A DNA stretch of 64,000 nt from CAVVJA01 sp963809815 (GTDB lineage: Bacteria > Actinomycetota > Actinomycetes > Mycobacteriales > Jatrophihabitantaceae): NCBI GenBank assembly GCA_963809815.1, contig CAWELM010000024.1, forward strand, positions 186,001 through 250,000, read 5' to 3'. Both the position numbers and the translations under genes were made by a program. The notes under the pieces are model-generated. The model was not told where the DNA came from. It did no database searches and saw nothing but the letters and a program-made list of their open reading frames with translations. Numbering within the stretch: the first letter of the stretch is position 1; every line of letters starts with the position of its first letter. Of this stretch, positions 60,102-64,000 are shown piece after piece.

Positions 60102-60527
60102 GTGGTTGCCCAGGACGCCGACGAGCGCGATCCGAAGCCGGTTGCCATCGTGCCGACCGCCCTTCGGGTCGCCGTTACGGTCATCGTGCTGCAGGCTGCG
60201 GCGCTCACCGTGATCGCCGCCATCGTGCTGGTCAAGACGGTCATCGGGCATCCGGACAACGTCGGCCGGGCGGTCCTCGACGCACTGTTGGCCCTGTTCG
60301 GCGCTGCCGTGCTTGCCGCCTGCGCCCGTGGGTTGGTGCACCTGCGCCCGGCCGCGCGCTCGCCGGTGATCGTGATCGAGCTACTGACCGCAGTCGTTAG
60401 CTTCAGCCTGGGCTTCCAGGCCGGGCTCATTCAGTACGGCGGACCGCTCATGCTGAGCGCCGTGGTCGTCCTGTATCTGTTGTTCACCCCTCCGGTGCGC
60501 GCCGTTCTAGATCGGCATTACGACTGA
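60102..60527 (+). CDS. Small integral membrane protein, conserved near whiB1
   Basis: The 141-residue protein has four predicted membrane spans: VAVTVIVLQAAALTVIAAIVLV, ALLALFGAAVLAACARGLVH, VIVIELLTAVVSFSLGFQAG and GGPLMLSAVVVLYLLFT. I know no function. Its place beside the lipid kinase and sigma factor resembles mycobacterial Rv3217c. The GTG start lies ~34 bases from the divergent kinase start. It is convergent with sigF, the ends overlapping by ten bases. Confidence 0.8.
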   Translation: MVAQDADERDPKPVAIVPTALRVAVTVIVLQAAALTVIAAIVLVKTVIGHPDNVGRAVLDALLALFGAAVLAACARGLVHLRPAARSPVIVIELLTAVVSFSLGFQAGLIQYGGPLMLSAVVVLYLLFTPPVRAVLDRHYD

Positions 60528-61288
60528 TCGTCGGCGGACTCGGTCAGTGCGCTGCGGAGCTTGGCCAGGCTCCGTGTGACGAGGCGCGAGACCTGCATCT
60601 GGGAGACACCGACGATGGTGGCGATCTCGGTCTGCGACTTGCCCGCCACGAAGCGGAGCAGCAGGATGTGGCGCTCGCGCTCGGGCAAGGCCTCCATCGC
60701 CGGGCGCAGCATTTCGCGCCGCTCGACCTGCTCGAATCGCTCGTCGAGCTGAGCCAGCATGGCCTGCGCGGCGTTGCCGCCGTGGTTCTCGTCGGTGAGC
60801 GCGTCGAGGGGCACCCCCGAATAGCCGCGAGCCGCGTCGAGGGCCTCGACGATGTCCTCTTCGCGTAGGCCCGTCCGCTCGGCCAGCTCCGCGACCGTCG
60901 GAGCTCGCTGCAGTTCCTGGCTCAGCTCGGCTCGGCTGGTCGCGAGCGTCGCCTGCAGTTCCTGCGCCCGCCGGGGCACGTGTACCAGCCAGCCGGAGTC
61001 GCGGAAATACCGCTTGATCTCTCCGAGAATCGTCGGCGTCGCGTAGGTAGAGAACTCCAAGCCGCGGTCGGGATCGAAGCGATCTATGGACTTCAGCAGC
61101 CCGATCGCGCCGACCTGCACCAGGTCGGGCAATGGCTCGTTACGCCCGCTGAACCGGCGGGCGAGGTACTCCACGAGCGCCATGTGCATTTCGACGAGCT
61201 TGTCTCGCAGCACCTGGCGCTGCGGACTGGATTCGGGTAACCCGTGCAGCTCGGTGAGCAGCCGAATGGCCTCTGACCGTTCGGTCAC
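60518..61288 (-). CDS. sigF: Stress/sporulation sigma factor SigF/SigB type
   Basis: The 256-residue group 3 sigma factor has region 2 (PDLVQVGAIGLLKSIDRFDPDRGLEFSTYATPTILGEIKRYFRD), region 3 (RRAQELQATLATSRAELSQEL) and region 4 (LPERERHILLLRFVAGKSQTEIATIVGVSQMQVSRLVTRSL). This is the SigF/SigB family controlled by a partner-switching anti-sigma kinase. The start overlaps the rsbW stop by four bases. Confidence 0.95.
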   Translation of the reverse strand: MTERSEAIRLLTELHGLPESSPQRQVLRDKLVEMHMALVEYLARRFSGRNEPLPDLVQVGAIGLLKSIDRFDPDRGLEFSTYATPTILGEIKRYFRDSGWLVHVPRRAQELQATLATSRAELSQELQRAPTVAELAERTGLREEDIVEALDAARGYSGVPLDALTDENHGGNAAQAMLAQLDERFEQVERREMLRPAMEALPERERHILLLRFVAGKSQTEIATIVGVSQMQVSRLVTRSLAKLRSALTESADDQS

Positions 61289-61680
61289 CGGCCCCGAACC
61301 AGACGTTGCTTACCGATCGCGACTGACAGCACTCCGTCGTCGTTGCTCACCAACAGGTCATCGGCCAGTGCCGACAGGACAGTCCACGCCAGGCCCCCTT
61401 GGTCCGGCTTGGCGGACGGGTCCGCCGGCACGCTGGCAACGACACGGATCGCGCCGGGTTCGAGCGTGAAGTCGGCCGTCAGGTGTGCAGGCGCCGCCAC
61501 GTGTGGAAGCAGCAGTGAGCACGCCTCGTCTACGGCGATGCGGAGGTCCTCGATCTGATCGATGGTCAGGTCACAACGAGCGGCCAGACCCGCGGTCAGG
61601 GTGCGGAGCGCGGAGACGAACGCTCCGTCGGCGGGCATCCGCAGCTGAACCTCGTTCGCCTGATTGCGATGCTCGGTCAC
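61285..61680 (-). CDS. rsbW: Anti-sigma factor, RsbW/UsfX-type serine kinase
   Basis: The 131-residue GHKL-fold protein has LTIDQIEDLRIAVDEACSLLL (N-box-like, with Asp/Glu for ATP) and ends in GLAWTVLSALADDLLVSNDDGVLSVAIGKQR. It should bind SigF and release it when an unphosphorylated anti-anti-sigma factor competes; none is encoded in the window. The GTG start with GAGGGA upstream reads MTEHRN. The same MTEHR start is duplicated 128 bases upstream by a repeat insertion. Confidence 0.93.
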   Translation of the reverse strand: MTEHRNQANEVQLRMPADGAFVSALRTLTAGLAARCDLTIDQIEDLRIAVDEACSLLLPHVAAPAHLTADFTLEPGAIRVVASVPADPSAKPDQGGLAWTVLSALADDLLVSNDDGVLSVAIGKQRLVRGR

Positions 61681-61809
61681 TTAACATTCCCTCTTCGCGC
61701 GAGCGCTCATCGGTCGTTCCCTCCGCACCTGCACCCCACGAAAGGGCTGCGCCTTTCGCGGGGACCCCGCAATTCCTCGGCGCTCACGCGCCTGCGATGC
61801 TCGGTCACT
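61665..61809 (+). repeat. Dispersed hairpin repeat, copy D, with 17-bp flanking direct repeats
   Basis: CACCCCACGAAAGG (61732-61745) pairs with CCTTTCGCGGGG (61752-61763) around the loop GCTGCG, followed by ACCCCGC. Exact copies of TGCGATGCTCGGTCACT flank the segment (61665-61681 and 61793-61809); the first contains the rsbW start codon. The flank CACCTGCACCCC is shared with copy B. Confidence 0.8.
61707..61808 (-). CDS. 33-codon frame from duplicated rsbW start
   Basis: Directly after the TGA of the phosphatase gene a GTG opens a 33-codon frame MTEHRRRVSAEELRGPRERR..., whose first five residues are the exact start of RsbW. It runs through repeat copy D and stops 26 bases before the true rsbW start. 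It is a duplicated-start fossil and unlikely to be a functional protein. Confidence 0.3.
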   Translation of the reverse strand: MTEHRRRVSAEELRGPRERRSPFVGCRCGGNDR

Positions 61810-62474
61810 CACACCTCTCGGGCCACCGCTGGATTCGGCACGTTCCATCGGTGGATTACGGGAATATCATGCTCGGTTCCCAAAACCGACGGCGCGGCGG
61901 TATCCAGGGCAATCCGCGCACCATCGATTGCCCGCAGGCCAATCCACCGCGCGCCGATAACCCGGCATACGTGGCCGTGCGCGACGAGGACGACCGGCCC
62001 CTCGTCGAGACGGGCCGCCGCGCGCGCGAGCACCCGGTCCGCTCGGGCCCCGACCTGAGACGGCGTCTCTCCGCCTGGCATTGGATGGGTCCACAGCGAC
62101 CAGCCCGGCACTTCCTTGCGGATCTCCTGCGTGGTCATGCCCTCGTACTCGCCGTAGTCCCATTCGACCAGGTCGTCGTCGAGGGCGTCGACGGCCAACC
62201 CGGCGAGCTCGGCGGTGCGCACGGCCCGCTGCCGCGGGCTGGACAGCACGAAGACGGGATGGACAGCTGCCAGCATGCCGCGCAAAGCAATCGCTTGCTG
62301 CTCGCCATTGGCCGTCAGCGGAACATCGGTGCGGCTGGTGTGCCGACCGGACCGACTCCACTCGGTTTCGCCATGGCGGATCAACCAGAGCTGCGCGTCG
62401 GCGAGCCCAGACCGGACCACGAAGGCCGGTTCCACATGGGAACCGGCCTCCATCGACGCGTCTAGCTCACTCAC
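61809..62474 (-). CDS. Histidine phosphatase family protein (gpm2-like acid phosphatase)
   Basis: The 221-residue protein has the RHG motif LWLIRHGETEWSRSGRHTSRTD, a second arm region VFVLSSPRQRAVRTAELAG, EWDYGEYEGMTTQEIR and the distal catalytic His in VVLVAHGHVCRVIG. It is a broad acid phosphatase, not a classical mutase, like mycobacterial Rv3214 (Gpm2). The substrate is unknown. Its GTG overlaps the sodN TGA, so it is coupled to the superoxide dismutase gene. Confidence 0.88.
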   Translation of the reverse strand: MSELDASMEAGSHVEPAFVVRSGLADAQLWLIRHGETEWSRSGRHTSRTDVPLTANGEQQAIALRGMLAAVHPVFVLSSPRQRAVRTAELAGLAVDALDDDLVEWDYGEYEGMTTQEIRKEVPGWSLWTHPMPGGETPSQVGARADRVLARAAARLDEGPVVLVAHGHVCRVIGARWIGLRAIDGARIALDTAAPSVLGTEHDIPVIHRWNVPNPAVAREV

Positions 62475-62866
62475 GCCTTCTTGGTCTCCCAGAAGATCGT
62501 GTCGATCTCGGCGATCAGGTCGAGCAGTTTCTGGCCTTCGGCCGGGTCGACCGTGCCCTTACCTCCGGCCGCGCCGGCGGCCTTGGTGGCCCGGTTGAAC
62601 AGGTCGTGCAGCTGCGGGTACTTCTCGAAGTGCGGGGGCTTGAAGTAGTCGGTCCACAGCACCCACAGATGATGCTTGACCAGCTCCGAGCGTTGTTCCT
62701 TGATGATCAGCGCGCGGGTGCGGAAGACCGGGTCGTCGTTGCCCTGGTACTTCTCCATGATCGCTTTCACCGACTCGGCCTCGATCCGGGCCTGCGCCGG
62801 GTCGTACACGCCGCACGGCAGATCGCAATGCGCGTACGCCGTGACAACGGGGTGGAACAACCGCAT
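62471..62866 (-). CDS. sodN: Nickel superoxide dismutase
   Basis: The 131-residue protein has the nickel hook HCDLPCGVYDP, in which the His 13 amine, Cys 14 and Cys 18 bind Ni after removal of a 12-residue leader (MRLFHPVVTAYA). The helical remainder (KYQGNDDPVFRTRALIIKEQ) matches SodN, a hexamer that dismutates superoxide. It diverges from the gene for its maturation peptidase, with 68 bases between the starts. Confidence 0.96.
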   Translation of the reverse strand: MRLFHPVVTAYAHCDLPCGVYDPAQARIEAESVKAIMEKYQGNDDPVFRTRALIIKEQRSELVKHHLWVLWTDYFKPPHFEKYPQLHDLFNRATKAAGAAGGKGTVDPAEGQKLLDLIAEIDTIFWETKKA

Positions 62867-62934
62867 GGTCGACCTCCTGCTTGTCAGTAGTCGGACACTC
62901 CCTCGTGGACCCTACTCTGAGCGCGGAGAGGAGC

Positions 62935-63276
62935 ATGGACGCTGTGTCGGCTGTTCTGTTGCCGTGGCAGCGGGTCCGGGTCAGCGGTCCTTCGATGGTG
63001 CCGACGCTCTACGACGGTGACGTCGTCGTGGTACGCCACACCCACCGCATCCGCTCGGGCGACATCGTGCTCGCGCGGTTTCGCGACCTTCCGGAGCGAC
63101 TGGTGGTAAAGCGGGCCGTCTCGCGGGACGGCAGTGGTTGGCACCTTCGCAGTGATAACGAGACTGCGGGCGGGGACAGCCGGACGCACGGCCCGGCCGA
63201 TGTCGTCGGGCGAATCGTGTGGAGGTGGTCGTCAGAAACGGCTCGCCGCACGCGGTGGCTTCCGGCTCGAGTCTGA
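62935..63276 (+). CDS. sodX: Nickel-SOD maturation peptidase (S26 signal-peptidase family)
   Basis: The 113-residue protein is a minimal S24/S26 serine peptidase with catalytic Ser in VSGPSMVPTLYDGD and Lys in ERLVVKRAVSRDG. SDNETAGGDSRTHGPADVVGRIV is the C-terminal signature. In actinomycetes and cyanobacteria this gene adjoins sodN and removes the SodN leader to expose the metal-binding His. The ATG follows GGAGAGGAG. No membrane segment is seen, so it acts in the cytosol. Confidence 0.92.
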   Translation: MDAVSAVLLPWQRVRVSGPSMVPTLYDGDVVVVRHTHRIRSGDIVLARFRDLPERLVVKRAVSRDGSGWHLRSDNETAGGDSRTHGPADVVGRIVWRWSSETARRTRWLPARV

Positions 63277-63437
63277 TCATGGCGAACGTCACGGTCACCT
63301 ATCCCGGTGCGATCACCCATGCCACACTCGTCTGACCGGGCGATCCCCGCTGCTCCTGACCTGCGCCGTGACCCCGCGCGATGATCTCCACCGCATCAGA
63401 GCGTTCGCGGTCGCCCAGAGAAGGTCGAGCAAGTGCC

Positions 63438-64000
63438 GTGACTTTCGATCCCGCCAGCCGGGTATTCCGTGCGCACGAAGGCGGCAAGCTCACCGTGTCG
63501 AGCACCATCCCGCTCGTCGATCGTGAATCGCTCTCGGTTGCCTACACCCCCGGTGTCGCAGAGGTGTGCATGGCGATAGCGGACGACATCTCGCTCGCTG
63601 ATCGCTATACCTGGCGGTCCCGACTGGTCGCGGTTGTCAGCGACGGGACTGCGGTGCTCGGCCTGGGCAACATCGGCCCTGCGGCGGCGCTGCCGGTGAT
63701 GGAGGGCAAGGCCGCCCTGTTTCGCGAGTTCGGGGGCCTGTCCGCCGTGCCGATCGTGCTCAGTACGACCGATCCGGACGAGATCGTCGATACGGTGACG
63801 CGCCTGGCCCCGTCCTTCGGTGGTATCAATCTCGAGGACATTTCGGCGCCCCGGTGCTTTGAGATCGAGGATCGGTTACGCCGGCGTCTGAACATTCCGG
63901 TCTTTCACGACGACCAGCACGGCACAGCGGTTGTGGTGCTCGCTGCCCTCCGCAACGCGGCCCGGGTAACCGGGCGGGACATCGGCGACCTGCGGGTCGT
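63438..64000 (+). CDS. NAD(P)-dependent malic enzyme, 5' part
   Basis: The first 187 codons of a malic enzyme run off the window end. HEGGKLTVSSTIPLVDRESLSVAYTPGVAEVCMAIADD, LVAVVSDGTAVLGLGNIGPAAALPVMEGKAALFREFGG, INLEDISAPRCFEIEDRLRR and IPVFHDDQHGTAVVVLAAL are the malic-enzyme catalytic and metal-binding blocks. It decarboxylates malate to pyruvate. The GTG at 63438 is the first plausible start, with AAGG about 13 bases upstream. Confidence 0.92.
   Translation, partial: MTFDPASRVFRAHEGGKLTVSSTIPLVDRESLSVAYTPGVAEVCMAIADDISLADRYTWRSRLVAVVSDGTAVLGLGNIGPAAALPVMEGKAALFREFGGLSAVPIVLSTTDPDEIVDTVTRLAPSFGGINLEDISAPRCFEIEDRLRRRLNIPVFHDDQHGTAVVVLAALRNAARVTGRDIGDLRV

Overview
The window is high-GC DNA from an actinomycete. 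GTG starts, GTGA/ATGA stop-start overlaps, a WhiB regulator, the SigR/RsrA thiol-stress pair, an ergothioneine cluster, a deazaflavin (F420)-type oxidoreductase and a nickel superoxide dismutase all point that way. The right end keeps the gene neighbourhood known from mycobacteria (rsgA-aroA-SRAP ... ybaK-sigH/R-anti-sigma-pdtaS-whiB1-diacylglycerol kinase-membrane protein ... phosphatase). The sodN/sodX pair, which mycobacteria lack, suggests a relative from the Frankia/Nakamurella/Jatrophihabitans/Streptomyces side. The species cannot be named from sequence alone. No rRNA, tRNA, CRISPR array or transposase was found.

Layout. 0-9.3 kb holds miscellaneous genes: a PAP2 phosphatase fused to a TfoX-N-like domain, a gene-poor stretch at 2.5-3.6 kb, a TetR-controlled divergent locus with two matching operators, an acyl-CoA synthetase and an NDH-2. 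9.3-26.9 kb is a myo-inositol catabolic region in two parts: a GntR regulator diverging from iolC-aldolase-iolB-iolD-iolA, and an opposing operon iolE-like / sugar ABC transporter / iolG / iolH-like. Both promoters carry the same operator element overlapping a TTGACA box. iolD is split by a +1 frameshift. Between the two parts lie a SHOCT membrane protein, an HD protein, a CYTH-CHAD protein coupled to a ParA-like ATPase, and a deazaflavin-type oxidoreductase. 26.9-31.7 kb is a decayed oxidoreductase and egtABCD (no egtE), then a GH15 trehalase-like enzyme. 34-35.4 kb is a cell-wall LytM-like protein preceded by a c-di-AMP (ydaO) riboswitch.

36.4-40.7 kb is a branched-chain 2-oxoacid dehydrogenase operon (E1 alpha, E1 beta, E2) with a divergent Lrp regulator and acylphosphatase. 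40.7-47.8 kb holds an MFS transporter, a KhtTU-like K+/H+ antiporter pair with a CoA-binding protein, a YbaK protein, SoxR with a SoxR box and its divergent SDR-QueA-like pair, and a DUF6318 lipoprotein. 47.9-55.7 kb holds hisN, an ArsR-like regulator, an aminotransferase, a PRC-barrel protein, rsgA, aroA, SRAP, a small hydrolase and ybaK. 55.9-64 kb holds sigR-rsrA, pdtaS, whiB1, a diacylglycerol kinase, sigF-rsbW, a phosphatase, sodN/sodX and the start of a malic enzyme.

Two features stand out beyond ordinary annotation. First, a small hairpin repeat occurs four times; at three of them the start region of a neighbouring gene is present twice, as 9-17 bp direct repeats flanking the element. 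In the egtC-egtD gap this leaves two tiny overlapping reading frames that couple egtC to egtD. Second, a polyphosphate-type CHAD protein shares a CTGA overlap with a ParA-like ATPase, which suggests a granule-positioning pair.
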